64,000 nt of DNA, from positions 37,016-101,015 of the forward strand of contig NZ_QKUB01000003.1 of the NCBI RefSeq assembly GCF_003253435.1. Reading direction: 5' to 3'. The notes beneath the pieces were generated by a model. The model made no database searches, was not told the origin of the DNA, and saw only the letters and a list, made by a program, of their open reading frames with translations. This DNA is from Metamycoplasma auris (GTDB lineage: Bacteria; Bacillota_I; Bacilli_A; Mycoplasmatales; Metamycoplasmataceae). Position numbers and translations under genes: made by a program. This document shows positions 33,571 to 46,002 of this stretch, one piece after another; position 1 is the stretch's first letter; each line of letters starts with the position of its first letter.

Positions 33571-36555
33571 ATGAAATTATTAAATCTCCATTTAAATACA
33601 ACATACTCATTTTTACAAAGTACAATAACTGTTGATGAAGCCATTTCTAAGGCTTTGGAAAATAATGTTGAATATTTAGTGTTTAGCGAAAAAAATCACT
33701 TTTTTAGTTTGGGAGAAGCCAATTTAAAATGTATTAAAAATAATCTAAAACCTATTTTTGGACTTGATGTTTTTTTGCAAGTAAATAATAAAGAATTTCG
33801 ATATAACTTATTTGCAAAAAATAAAGAAGCTTTTTATAACTTGAAACTTATTTCCTATTTATTACTAAGCGGTAGAAAATTTTCAGTAGATGAAATATTA
33901 GAAAATTACTTGGATATTATTCTAGTCGAAAATCCGCATTTAAGTTACTTCAAGGAAACAAAAATAGAAATAGAAAATAAAAATTATTATATTGGAATTG
34001 AGTTTGACGAGTTAGATAGCTATTTAGATTCAATTGATCAAAATAAAAACATTTTAATTTTTAATAACTTCAATATTTTAAGTTTAGATGATTACTCAAT
34101 TATTGAATTACTTAACAAGATGTCTAATAGAAATAGTGATTTAAATTTAGGCAATTCATTCAATTTTCAATTTGATTCATCATTAGAAATAATTAATAGA
34201 TTGTTCTTAAGAACAAACGAATTTATAAAAAGTTTATATTTTCCATTGGAAAAAAAAGAATATTTATTGCCTAAATTTGAGAATGATAAAAATCTTCAGT
34301 CCGATGAGTATTTAAAGTTTTTAGTATTTAAAAAAATAAGAGAATCAGTGCAGTTAACTTCGCTATTTCAACAAGACATTTATGCTACAAGATTAGAGAA
34401 AGAACTAAACATAATAGCAAAAATGAATTTCTCAGATTATTTTTTAATTGTTCAAGATTGAGTGAATTGAGCAAAAAATAATGATATTGCAATCGGACCA
34501 GGAAGAGGTTCTGCTGCTGGTTCATTAGTTTGCTTTGTTCTAGGAATAACTGAAATTGATCCAATCAAGTACAATTTGATTTTTGAGCGTTTTTTAAATA
34601 CAAAAAGAATTTCAACGCCTGATATTGATATTGATGTTCAAGATGATAAAAGGTATCAAGTTATCAATTATTTAATTAGTAAATATGGATATGATAGAGT
34701 TAATAATATTGTTACTTTTTCTACCTTAGGAAAGAAATCTGCAATTAGAGATGTCTTAAGAGCGTATGGTACAGTGCCATCTAAGATTAATAGTATTTCA
34801 AAACTCATATCTTCAAATGATGATGATTTAAATGAAGAATATGAAAAGAATACTTTTCTTAAAAAGGAACTTGAACAATTGAATAGCAATGACTCTGAAT
34901 TTGCAAGTAAAGTCATTAGTCAAACTTCAAGAATTTCAGGTTTTTATCGTCAGATTGGAACTCATGCAGCTGGAATTATCATTTCTTCAACTCCAATCAT
35001 TGAATCAATCCCAATATCAAAAAACGTTGATAACTTCTTGCAAACGCAAATTAGTTTGGAATATCTTGAATATTTTGGACTTATCAAAATGGATATTCTA
35101 GGTCTTAAAACACTGACAACAATTAAAGAAATTGAGAGTCTTATTAATTCTAAATATCCTAACAATAAGATTGATTGAGAAAAAATAAATTATTATGATA
35201 AAAAGACTTTTGAGTTGCTATCAAGCGGAAGCACATTAGGCGTATTTCAAGTTGAAAGTCCAGTAATGATAAAAGGTCTTAAAGAAATTCAAATTGATAA
35301 TTTTAATGATATTGCAGCAGTTATTTCACTAAATAGACCTGGACCAATTGCATATGTATCTAATTATGCGAAACGTAAAAAAGGAATTGAAATCATTCCT
35401 TCAATTTCAATTGAATATGACAAAATTGTTAATGCTACATATGGAATAATAATTTATCAAGAGCAAATTATGCAAATAGCTCAAAAAATATCTAATATGC
35501 CATTTGAAGAAGCGGATCTTTTGAGAAAGATAATTTCCAAAAAACAAGCTAATGAAATGGTTCGAATAAAAAATGAATTCATAAATAAAGCCATTCAAAA
35601 TGGATATGATAGCAAAGTTGCAAATGATATCTTTAATAACATTGAAAAATTTGCAGACTATGGATTTAATAAATCACATGCAATTGCATATTCGACATTA
35701 ACATTTAAAATGGCCTATTTAAAGGCTAACTATCCACTTGAATTTTATGCTTCATGTATAACATCAGCAAATGGAGCTCAGGCTACTATTGCTAAGTATG
35801 TGAATGAAGCAAAAAATATGGGAATTGAATTTATAAGTCCAAATATCAATAAATCGACTGATATAGCAAGGATTGAAGACAATAAGATTGTTCTTCCATT
35901 GGGTCTAATAAAAGGTATTGGGCCAGAAATGGTTAAATTAATTGTTGAAAATAGATTTGAAGTTAAGGGATATAAAAATTTTGTTCACTGCCTTCTAAGT
36001 CTTTCAAAAATTAAATCACTAGGTAGAGCAACGCTCGAACTTTTGATTAAATCAGGCACTTTTAGGGACTTTAATTTAAGTCAACAAACAATGATTAATG
36101 AACTAGATTCTAAGTCAGATTTGAATATATTTATAAGAGAAAATATCACAGAAACAAATGAAAAAATTCTTAATAAAGTAATTAATTATCAATTAATTGA
36201 TAATAATGAAGACGATGAAGTTTTATTACAAACTAATGAAATTGAATTGTTAGGACAATCCTATAATTATTTTGCGACATCAAAATATGAAATAGAAGGC
36301 AATAGATTAATTAACACAAGATCAAATAATGAATATATTTTAATTGCTCAATGTGTTGATGTTGTTGAAAGAATTAATAAGTATAGAACAAAGCAACAAA
36401 TCTTATATTTTCAGGATTCTAGTTATAAGGTTGTCTCAATTCAATTCAAATACAATGAGGAACTAAAAAAACTTAAAAATAAAATTGTAAAGATTAAATT
36501 TATAAGAAGAAAAGAAAATTGAATTGATTTAATTGATTTTAAGGTTATTAAATAA
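33571..36555 (+). CDS. dnaE: DNA polymerase III alpha subunit (DnaE type)
   Basis: 994-residue C-family polymerase, second replicative polymerase beside PolC in this group. The PHP domain is at the N-terminus, and the palm has GPGRGSAAGSLVCF and the catalytic PDIDIDVQDDKR. GFYRQIGTHAAGIIIS and MDILGLKTLT are also conserved, and a C-terminal HhH/OB region follows. The PHP metal motif is degraded (LHLNTTYSFL in place of LHxHSxYS, and SEKNHFF in place of TDHGN). The gene needs several TGA Trp codons and overlaps the exonuclease gene by one base (TAATG). Confidence 0.95.
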
Positions 36556-37445
36556 TGAATAATAAATTGTTAATTATAGATGGAACTTATTTGGCATATA
36601 GATCGTACTTTGCACTAAATAAGTCCAATGTGCTTTTGGTTAATGAAAGTGGGTTTTCAACAAACGAAGTTGTACTATTCTTTAAAACACTATTCAATTT
36701 AATTAATGAATATCATCCAACACATTTATTTATTGCTTTTGATGCAAAAGAAAAGACTTTTAGACACCAAATGTATGATTTATATAAGGCAAATCGAAGT
36801 AAAATGGAACCTAGTTTCTATTTGCAATTAGATTTGATTAAAGAAATTCTTAGTGCTCTTAAAATAAGAAATATTGAGAAGAGCGGATATGAAGCAGATG
36901 ATATTATTGCAAAGGTATGCAATATGTATACCTCTACAAGCAAATTAATATTCTCAGCCGATCAAGACTTAAATCAATTGATTGATGAAAAAACATCAAT
37001 TATTAAAAAAAATAAAGACTCATACTTCATATTGAATAATTTGAATTTCAAAGATTCATATTTCATTGAACCCAGTCAGGTTATTGATTACAAAGCAATT
37101 ATTGGAGATAGTAGTGATAATTTTATGGGTATTAAAGGAATTGGCCCAAAAACAGCATCAAAACTTCTAAGTGAATATCAAAATCTTGATAATATCTATG
37201 CAAATCTAGATAAGATTAAAGATTCATGAGCTTCAAAATTTATTGAATATAAAGAATATGCATTTAGAAATAAAATCATAGCCAAATTAGTAACTGATTT
37301 TGATTTAGAGAATATCAATGAGGACACTCTTGCTTTAGGAAATATTGAACTTTCAGACAAAGCAATCAACTTGATTGATGAATATGGTCTTAATTCAATA
37401 AAAATTAATGTAACAAAATTATTAAAAAATTCGGCAATTAAGTAA
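36555..37445 (+). CDS. 5'-3' exonuclease (stand-alone PolA N-domain type)
   Basis: 296-residue FEN-like nuclease for RNA-primer removal and repair. Metal-site and helical-arch motifs: LLIIDGTYLAYRSYFAL, FIAFDAKEKTFRHQMYDLYK, GYEADDIIAK, SADQDLNQLI and IIGDSSDNFMGIKGIGPKTA, the last including the H3TH DNA-binding motif. No polymerase domain follows, as is usual in mycoplasmas. The start overlaps the dnaE stop, and the stop lies inside the terminator hairpin. Confidence 0.94.
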
Positions 37446-37455
37446 GCCGAATTTT
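37426..37455 (+). terminator. Bidirectional terminator between exonuclease and valS
   Basis: 10-bp stem AAAATTCGGC / GCCGAATTTT with a 10-base loop that contains the exonuclease stop codon. On the minus strand it overlaps the valS stop. Confidence 0.88.
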
Positions 37456-39964
37456 ACTTTGTTTTTTGCTTTAATTCATTTAAATAAAGTTCTAAATTTC
37501 TTTTATGAAATTCAAGTTTTTCTTTCTTTTCATTTATTTGTTTTTGAGGAGCATTTTGTATAAATTGAGGATTATTTAAGAATTTTTCATTAAATGCAAT
37601 TTCATCTCTTGTTTTTTTAATTAATTTTTCTAGTTCACTAATTTCGTTAAGTTTATCTTCATTTCTTTGTTCAATGAAAATCTTTCCAAATGAACATTGA
37701 ATTAAAAAATCATTATTTTTATTGACATTGAAGTTGGATAACTTATTAATTATTAATTGATTTAAAGAATTAATATTGCAATCTTCAATAAAGTAATTTA
37801 GAGTTATCGATTTTGAAATCTTTTTGTCTTCGCGATATTTTCTTAAATTTGTAATTAATTCAATAAGGTTGTCAATGCTTTGATAATTAGAATTTTTATT
37901 AATACTATATTCAATGCTTTTTGTTTGTAGTAACTCTTCATGATATATATCTTCAAATAAATAATCACTTAAAAAAGGCATATATGGATGAAGAGTAATT
38001 AGAATTTCTCTGAATAAATAATGAATGAAATAATTATTATTCTTAAATTTTAAAAATTCTAAGTATCAAGATGAGAATTTATTAATAATAAAATCATAAA
38101 TAAACTTATAAACTATTGTAAATTCATATTTATTCATTGCTACATCAATGCTTTGCTTCATTGAATTAAATTGTAAAAGAATTCAAAAATCAAATTCATC
38201 TAATTTATCATATTTAATTTTTTCTTCAAGATTTACTTCAATAGGTTTGATTAGTCTTGCAATGTTTCAAAACTTGTTAATGAATAATCTTGCACTTTGA
38301 ATTTTGTCATCACCGAAGTTGATGTCGGCTCCCGGTGAGCAATTGAAAATCAATGACATTCTTAAGACATCTGAACCATATTGATCGATAACAGAGATTG
38401 GGTCAATTCCATTTCCTAATGATTTCGACATTTTTCTTCCCTGAGAATCTCTTACTAATCCATGAAGAAGAACTTGTTTAAATGGAATGTTATCCATAAA
38501 TTGTAAACTTTGAAAATACATCCTTGAAACTCAAAAGAAAATAATATCATAGCCTGTAACTAGTAAGTTAGTTGGGAAGTATCTTTTAATTTTTTCATTT
38601 GTTTGAGGCCATCCTAAAAAAACAAATGGAGCTAATGCTGAACTAAATCATGTATCTAAAACGTCATTATCTTGAATTCAATCTTCTCCAGGATTATCAA
38701 TCTGAACTAACATCTCATCATTTTTATATCATGCAGGAATTCTATGCCCTCATCAAAGTTGTCTACTAATAGTTCAATCATGAACATTTTCCATTCATTT
38801 AATTAAAACTTCTTCGAATCTAGCAGGAATAAATTGGACTGCATTTGATGAATCTAAATTCTTAAGAATTTTCTCTGCCAATGATTTCATCTTAACAAAT
38901 CATTGCGGTTTAACAAGAATTTCAATTGGTTCATTAGTTCTTTCTCCATAACCTACGTTAGAAATAGTATCTTCTACTTTTTCCATTAGGTTATTTTCAC
39001 TTAGTTCTTTTGCAATTAAAACTCTTGCTTTGAAACGATCCATTCCTTGATATTTTTTTGCATTGGAATTCATTTTTCCTTCATCATCAATGCATTCAAT
39101 GACTTCAAGATTGTTTTTCTTTATTATTTCAATATCATCAATTGCATGAGCTGAAACTTTCATGATTCCAGTTCCAAATGAAGGATCAATTAAGGTCGAA
39201 GAAATAATTGGAATTTCTTTGTTTGTTAGTGGATGAATGATTGTTTCATTCATTAATTGTTTGTATTTTGAATCATTTGGATTAAGAGCCAAAGCAACAT
39301 CTGAAAACATTGTTTCTAATCTTGTTGTTGCAACAGTTAAATGAGTATTTTTTCCCTTAAGAGGATATTTAACATAATATAGTTTTTGTTTTACTTCAGT
39401 AGGGATAACTTCGATATTTGATAAAGCAGTTTTTAATTTCGGATCCCATGAAATAGCTTTTGTATCGCGATAGATTAAACCATCTTTAAACATTGATACA
39501 AATACTTTAAGAACAGCTTCATTAGCATATTTATCTAATGTAAATCGTTCACTTGGATAATCTAATGCGAGTCCGAGTTTGCCTCATTGTTGACTAATTC
39601 GGTTAGAGTATTCATCTTTTCATTTTCAAATTTCATCAACAAATTTTTCTCTTCCTAATTTATATTTATCTAATCCAATATTCGATAGTTTTTTTTCTAC
39701 AACAACTTGGGTAGCAATACCTGCATGGTCTTTACCAGCAACTCATTTGACATCAAAACCCTTGCTACGTTTATATCTTATGATTGTATCGGCAATAAAT
39801 GTGTCTAGCGCATGACCAATATGTAATTGGCCTGTAACGTTTGGCGGTGGTAGGATGATAGTAAATGGAGGTTTATTCAAATTATGAGTTGAAAACGCTT
39901 GCATATCAACTCATTTTTTATTTCTTCCCTTTTCTACTAATATGTGATCGAAATTTTTTTCCAT
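37454..39964 (-). CDS. valS: Valyl-tRNA synthetase (frame open into the upstream gene)
   Basis: Class I synthetase, 836 residues counted from ATG 39964. HIGH is [16 protein letters not shown], the connective-peptide editing domain begins about residue 180 ([16 protein letters not shown]), KMSKS is [14 protein letters not shown], and the C-terminal coiled-coil arm ends in [27 protein letters not shown] matches where bacterial ValRS usually begin. The upstream coding frame (39965-42343) joins it with no stop codon, so a fused product is possible. The candidate internal ribosome binding site is only GATGGTGA, so start choice is uncertain. Confidence 0.93.
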
Positions 39965-42343
39965 ATTTTCACCATCATTAATGTTTTTTACTTCCGCGAT
40001 TTTCTTGTTGAAATTAATTATTGTTTCTTCTTCAAAATCATATTTGTCATTAATTTCAGCCTCTTTTTTAGTTTGATTTTCATCTAATAAAAGAAGATCT
40101 CTTATTTTTTTATTTTTAATATTATTGTCTTCTACTCATTTAGTTAATTGCGATCAAGTACATCAGACATAGTGGTCAGGTTCAATTTCGTATTTAAAAA
40201 TACCTTCAACATTATTGCTTTTTTCAATGAAATTTCTTAAATCATCTTCGCTATCAAAAGTAGTTTTGTTGAGGATTTTTTTTACATAAGGATTTATTGG
40301 ATTATTGATAATTTTATTAGTCTTTCCTTGTTCTATTGTACTCGAGTTATAAATAACATTTAAATCAGTCGTAATTTTTGATGCGAGTTCAATATTATCT
40401 AAAAAATAAATTCCAATTCCTTCTTTACTTAAAATGTACTCATTTAACTTATTTAATGTGTCAAGTTGAATTTTGAAATTTAACTTGGAAATTAAATTTC
40501 CTAAGATAATAACGTCTGGATTATTTAAGAAAATTTTATTAATTTCAAGAGCAATTTTTTCATCAAGTGTTAAATATGATAAATTCATTACCAATTTATC
40601 TAATGACATGCCAGAATTTTGAATTATTTTATAGATATTTAATTTCAATATTAATTGAAAGAAAGCATCCTTATTATTTTTTATATTATTGATAATTTTT
40701 TCATAATTATGAAATTTATGAAATGAATCAAATAAAAGAAATTTCATTGATGTAAGATCGTAGAAAATTCTTGACATAGGATTTGAAAATAAAGACTTTA
40801 TGTCTGAATTATCAATTTCAGTTGAATGTTGCTTAAATATTTCATCTAATAATGAATTAATTTTCTGTTTAATGAGTAAAAGATTGTTTTTATTTTTGTT
40901 ATAAAAAGGTAAAGAATTTAAGTAAATTTTGAAAGATTCATTTTTTATCTTTTTTCCTTCAGTATCTATTTTTCAATAATACTCATACTTCTTTTCTTCT
41001 AAATCATACTCATATTCTTTAAGTTTGGCAATACTAATATGATTAAATTCTTTTACATTTTTTAACTTAGAAATTTCGTCATTAATTTTTTTAACTATGT
41101 TTGTTGTTTCTTCTTCAATTAGATTCTTAAATCTTTCATCATACATTTTGATACTTTTTTCGATGATAGATTTAGTAATATATTTTGCTTGAGATTTTAG
41201 TTGCTTGTGTGAACTAAGAATACCTAGAGCACTGATTTCATTGACGATGTAATCTCTTAAATCATAGATTTCCTTAATAAAATCAATGATTAAAGATTTC
41301 TCAAATAATCTTATTTTGGGTAGATACTTTTTACATGCTTCATAAAATTTTTTATTTACATAATATCTTGGATAATAATACGAAAATGCATCAACTTTAT
41401 TTTTTTTATTTAGATTAGCTTTGTTAAAAGAAGTTTCTAAAATGAACTCATGTTTTAATTTATCAAAATATTTTTTTGTTTCTAATTTTGTGTTTTTCTT
41501 TAATTTAAATATCTTTAAACGATTTTTTAATTTATTTAAAACAGGAGAATTTAAAGGAATTTTTTTTCTTTGATTATTTTGATTAATTAATTTTTCGTAT
41601 TCTAACTTAGCGAAATTATATTCTTTAAATTTAAGAAGTGATGAACCACTTTCATAATCACTAATCCGGTCTTCAAGATAAGTTAAAAATTCTTGTTCAT
41701 AATTTTGAATTATCTTAATGACATTTTTAATTAAATTGTAAACGTTTTGCATTAAGATAATTTTGTCATTGTAACTAAGCTCATGAAGTTTTTCATTTGC
41801 ATCAATATCTACTATTGATTTGATTTCTTCGATTATTGGTTCAATTTCTTTTTGAAGACTTTGATTGATTGAAGAGTATTTTAAATTTAAATGATACTTT
41901 GAATCTTGGTAAACATCTTGTCAACCTTTTTTAAAAACAGTTGTCATAAAATTAATGATGTTATTATTCTTGATGTATCTTTCAAGGTAAGAAAAAACAG
42001 TATCTTTTGTTTTATTTGAAAAAAGATTTTCATCATCAAATCCGAATGCTAGTTTCTTTTGATATTCATCGTTTTTGTATGTCAATGAGTAGTTTTTTTC
42101 TTCACCTTGTTTAAATTCAATAAAACCTTGATATCCTTTTCATTTGATTTTATTATTTGTCAATAATCTAAAAATGGCATCTTTTGTTTTGACATCATTT
42201 GAAAGAATTGCTAAAATATTGTTTTTAGAAATTGAAAAATTAAGATTACTAATGAGTAAATCAAAATTCATCTTATTATTTGTTCAGTTTTTTGCTCTTG
42301 CTTTTAAACCTGTAACTCTTAGTCCTGTAATTTTTTTATCCAT
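39965..42343 (-). CDS. Degenerate ABC ATPase-like (OppF-like) protein with long coiled-coil insertion, no own stop codon
   Basis: 793 codons from ATG 42343, running in frame into valS. The start resembles an ABC domain (LLISNLNFSISKNNILAIL), but the Walker A site reads LSNDVKTKDAIF (about 48-58) without GxxGxGKS. A charged helical region of over 400 residues follows. The C-terminal part has a signature-like and Walker B-like stretch, LSYLTLDEKIALEINKIFL then NPDVIILGNL (about 609-618), without the Asp-Glu pair, and NNPINPYVKKIL resembling the OppD/OppF tail. It probably cannot hydrolyse ATP. Its start overlaps the ECF S-component stop by one base. The OppF link is inference. Confidence 0.75.
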
Positions 42344-43350
42344 TAAAATCTATTGCCTTCTTTCGATCTAATAAGTGAGGCAACTACTTTGTATGTTGCT
42401 AAAATGATTGCGAGATTAAAGAATATTTTAATTGGACTAGTTAAGGTTTGACCAGTAAAGTTGACCCAAAAATCAGTTTTAAGTGTCTCAGTATCTGCTC
42501 AAGCTAATAAAAGAGTATTAATTAATTCAAGAATTGCACAAAATGTTATGATTGCCATAACCTCAATAAATGTTTGGTAATTCTTTCTTAAAAACAAGCG
42601 ATAAAGAACTACAAACACAATCATGCCAATGAAACCTGAAGTTGTAAGGATTACATAAAATAATCTATTTTTAATAAAACGGTTGTGTTCAAAAATTGAA
42701 CTATCCAATTTTGAAAATATTGCTAGAATAATTATAATTTGCAATGCTAAAAAAGCAATTGCTGAAATAAATGAGAAATTAATCATTGCAACAGGTTTTT
42801 GCTTTGTTTCAAGAATAATAACCTTAACTTCATAGAAGGCAATCTTTTCTGAAAAATATTGTAAGTCTTCAGAGTTACCTCTTGCCTGAGCCTCTAAATA
42901 TTGAATCTTAAAAAATTCAATAGTTTGTTTATATTTATAAATTCTGTATCTTCTTGAAAAAAACAACTCATTTAGATTGAAAAAGTAGTAGCCAATTAGA
43001 CCTGGAATAAATCCGGCAGTCGCGACAGCTAACGTATACAAAACATTGTAATAAGTAGGAACCAAAGCAAATGAAATTAAATCAGCTAGAATTCCAGTTA
43101 TAATGCCAACAATTGGTCCAAATACAAAACCAGTTATTTTTATTGGAAGGCCAATAAAACTAAACTTAAAAGCAGGAAGTGCACTAATTGGAAGAATTCT
43201 AACTGAAATTAGAAACATAACAACTGAAATCGCAATTAAAACACCAACAAATGCAATCTTTTTAGGATTTCATTTTCTAAAAGATATATTTGTTTGTGAT
43301 CTTGCTCACTTTAAGTAGTGATTAATACCACCAGGCAATTTCTCTTTCAT
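42343..43350 (-). CDS. ECF transporter S component (substrate-binding membrane protein) with cytoplasmic insertion
   Basis: 335 residues. The core is typical of vitamin ECF S components: RILPISALPAFKFSFIGLPIKITGFVFGPIVG, then ADLISF and GFIPGLIGYYFF. Usual S components are about 180-220 residues. Here a charged, probably coiled-coil insertion (around residues 130-190, SRRYRIYKYKQTIEFF onward) separates two hydrophobic halves. The RLPISALP/FGP pattern is closest to FolT-like proteins, but the substrate is not decidable. AAGGAAGG precedes the ATG, and the stop overlaps the next gene (TAATG). Confidence 0.85.
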
Positions 43351-43435
43351 ATCCTTCCTTTTATTTCTTAATTTTATTCATACTATGAACTTTATAAGTT
43401 TTTATCTCTAGTAATAAACTAGTCTAATTAATATA

Positions 43436-43455
43436 AATAATAATATATTATTATT
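43436..43455. repeat. 20-bp perfect AT palindrome
   Basis: AATAATAATATATTATTATT in the 143-base gap between the ECF S-component gene and yihY. It may be a weak terminator for yihY or an operator. No G/C is present, so the stem is unstable. Confidence 0.4.
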
Positions 43456-43493
43456 CTCTTTATTTAAGTAATTTGAAACAAACCAAAAGTTGA

Positions 43494-44594
43494 TTAGTTT
43501 CTTTTATTTAATCATCTTCCTTTTTCAATAGTTGGAAGATTAATAAAAGTTTTATAAAAACTTGCATTTACTATGACACCTGTGTAAATAAAATATGACA
43601 TTATACTTAAAAGTAAAATAATGTACATAAACGAGGCAACTATTCCAAATTGTTTATAGTTTATCAATGATGCTAAAGATCCAAAAATCAAAATATATAG
43701 TGAAGTAGGAATTGTTGCAATTAATACTCCGGGGCTAATTTGTGAGAATTTAATCTTAAAACTAGGAGAAAATTTAAATGAGATAAGTAGTGAGCAGTAT
43801 ATTAACATTGGCAAGAAGAGAATAATTGGCAATCAAAAAATAATTTGAAAGTCTCATCTTAAATCAATAAGACCCTTAATTGAAGATACTTTTTGTTTAA
43901 AAACATTTTCTAAAATAAAAGCTAAAAATGCGGAATAAGTTAATAAAAATATTGTTAAAGAAATTGTAATGATAATACTTGTAAGAAATCCCTTTACTCT
44001 TGTTTTTCAAAGAGCATTTGTTGTTTTGTGTCCATAAAGAGCATCAATTGAAAGAATAAATTTGCTATATCCTTTTGATGAAAGCCATAAAACAGAAAGA
44101 GACAAAATAATAAAGGTTATTGCTCCACCAGCATTATTTAAAATTCCAGAAAACGCAGGGATAACTTTATCAATTCCAGGAATTAATTGACCTAAAATAA
44201 TAACCTTAATTATAGTCTCATAATCTTTGTTAATTAGACCTATGATTCCAATAACTAAACCAATAGTTGGAATAAAAGAAAGAAACATATACATTGCAAA
44301 CCCGGCAGGAACAAATGCGAATTCATAGGAATTTATTTTTAAATATGTTGTATTAACAATTTCTTTAGCTTTAGATCTTGAACTTCGCAATGAATTTGGC
44401 ATTGCAATAAAAAGAATGCCGTAAATGATTGACTTAATAATTTTTTCAATTATATTATTTCTCTTTTTATTCTTTACAATGTGCTTTGATGAAAAGTTCT
44501 TTGATTGTCTAGTATCTTGTTTCTTTTCTTCTTCCTGATTGTCTGGTTCTTTATCTCATCCAGTTTGTAAATAATCTCTATTCTTTTTCTTCAT
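43494..44594 (-). CDS. YihY/virulence factor BrkB family membrane protein
   Basis: 366 residues. A charged N-terminal tail of about 50 residues is followed by six hydrophobic helices with family-typical stretches: FVPAGFAMYMFLSFIPTIGLVIGI, LSVLWLSSKGYSKFILSIDALY and IYIL.G-type helices. Function in the family is unresolved (once called RNase BN, now treated as a membrane protein of unknown role). The ATG lies inside the end of gatB (17-base overlap), which implies translational coupling. The real stop is at 43494, after reading TGA at 43512 as Trp. Confidence 0.88.
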
Positions 44595-46002
44595 TTAATG
44601 CCTTAATTAGTTGATTTAATTTAATTATATCTGCTTTACCACTAGTTTTTTTCATCACCTGACCACTTAGAAATTTTGAAGCACGCGCAAAATTATTCTT
44701 AAATTCAACTTTAAGTGAAGGGTTTTCATTAAAAATTTCTTCAATAACTTCTTCAAGGTTTATATTTTTATTCTCAATAAAAAGTCCATTGTCTTTAATA
44801 ATTAAGTCGACTAAAAACTCTTTATATATTTGGACTAATTCTAAGATTTGTTTAATGCTATTTTTTGATACTTTGTTATCAATAACATATTGAATCAACT
44901 TTGAGATTTCCTTTGAATTGGATATAATTTGGTGACTAAAGTTTGGATTTTGATTCATATATGAAACAATTTCTGAAAAAAAGATATTAGTTGTTTTCTT
45001 AAAATCTGTTGTATTTAATGAATCTAAAAAATTAGCATATGTTGGATTATTAATCAATTGCGAAATTTGAACATTATTTAATCCATTGACTAGATATCTT
45101 TGTTCTTTTTGATATGGAAGTTCTTCGATAGAAATGCTATCAATTAATTCATTGGAAAGTCTAATATATGGAATATTAGGTTCAGGAAAATATTTATAAT
45201 CAATTGCACTTGATTTTGAACGCATTAAGACTGTAATTTGCTTATCTTCATCAAATCTTTTTGTGGATTGCTCAAACGGAATGTTATTTTCATAGCAATT
45301 AATTTGATAATTTGCTTCATAATTAATTGCTTTTTCAATATTAGAAATTGAATTTAGATTTTTTATTTCAACTCTTGTGTTTAAGTCGTTAGTTCCCTTT
45401 CTTCTTACTGAAATATTAACATCAACTCTTAGACTTCCTTCATTCATTTTAGCATCGGAGATATTAATAGCTAAAGCAGTTTGTCTTATTGCTTCAACAT
45501 ATGCAATTGCTTCCTGTGAAGAATGAATTACAGGGTCTGAGACAATCTCAATTAGTGGTATTCCTGAACGATTATAATTTAGGAATGTTAATTTATTTTG
45601 GTGTAAGGATTTTGCTGTATCTTCTTCAAGATGAATTCTTTCAATCGAAACATCTTTTCACTCATTGTCGACTTTTATTTTGATATTGCCATTTTTGCCT
45701 ATGGGATTAAATTGCTGAGTTATTTGATAACCTTTAGTTAGGTCGGGATAAAAGTAATTTTTTCGATCAAATCTAACTAAATGGTCAATTGTCATATTTA
45801 GTGCTTTAGCTAACTTAATTCCCTTAATTATTGCTTCTTTATTAAGAATAGGTAGAGTTCCTGGGTATGCTAAATCAATTGGTGATACATATATATTTGG
45901 ATTATCTGAATATGAATTAGGTTGAGATGAAAACATTTTTGTTTTAGTGTTTAGTTCAATATGTATTTCAATTCCAATAACTAATTCTCAATCATTATTC
46001 AT
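44578..46002 (-). CDS. gatB: Aspartyl/glutamyl-tRNA amidotransferase subunit B
   Basis: 474 residues, the kinase/tRNA-recognition subunit that phosphorylates the mischarged Glu/Asp on tRNA. ELVIGIEIHIELNTKTKMFS at the start, YPGTLPILN, DRKNYFYPDLTKGYQI and MNEGSLRVDVNISVR are diagnostic. The C-terminal YqeY-like helical tail ends in LNQLIKALNEEKE. It overlaps gatA by 8 bases and yihY by 17 bases. Confidence 0.96.

Noticed and set aside
43436..43455. AT palindrome as a strong terminator
   Set aside because: It has no G or C and no clear T-run beyond its own repeats, so only a repeat is reported.
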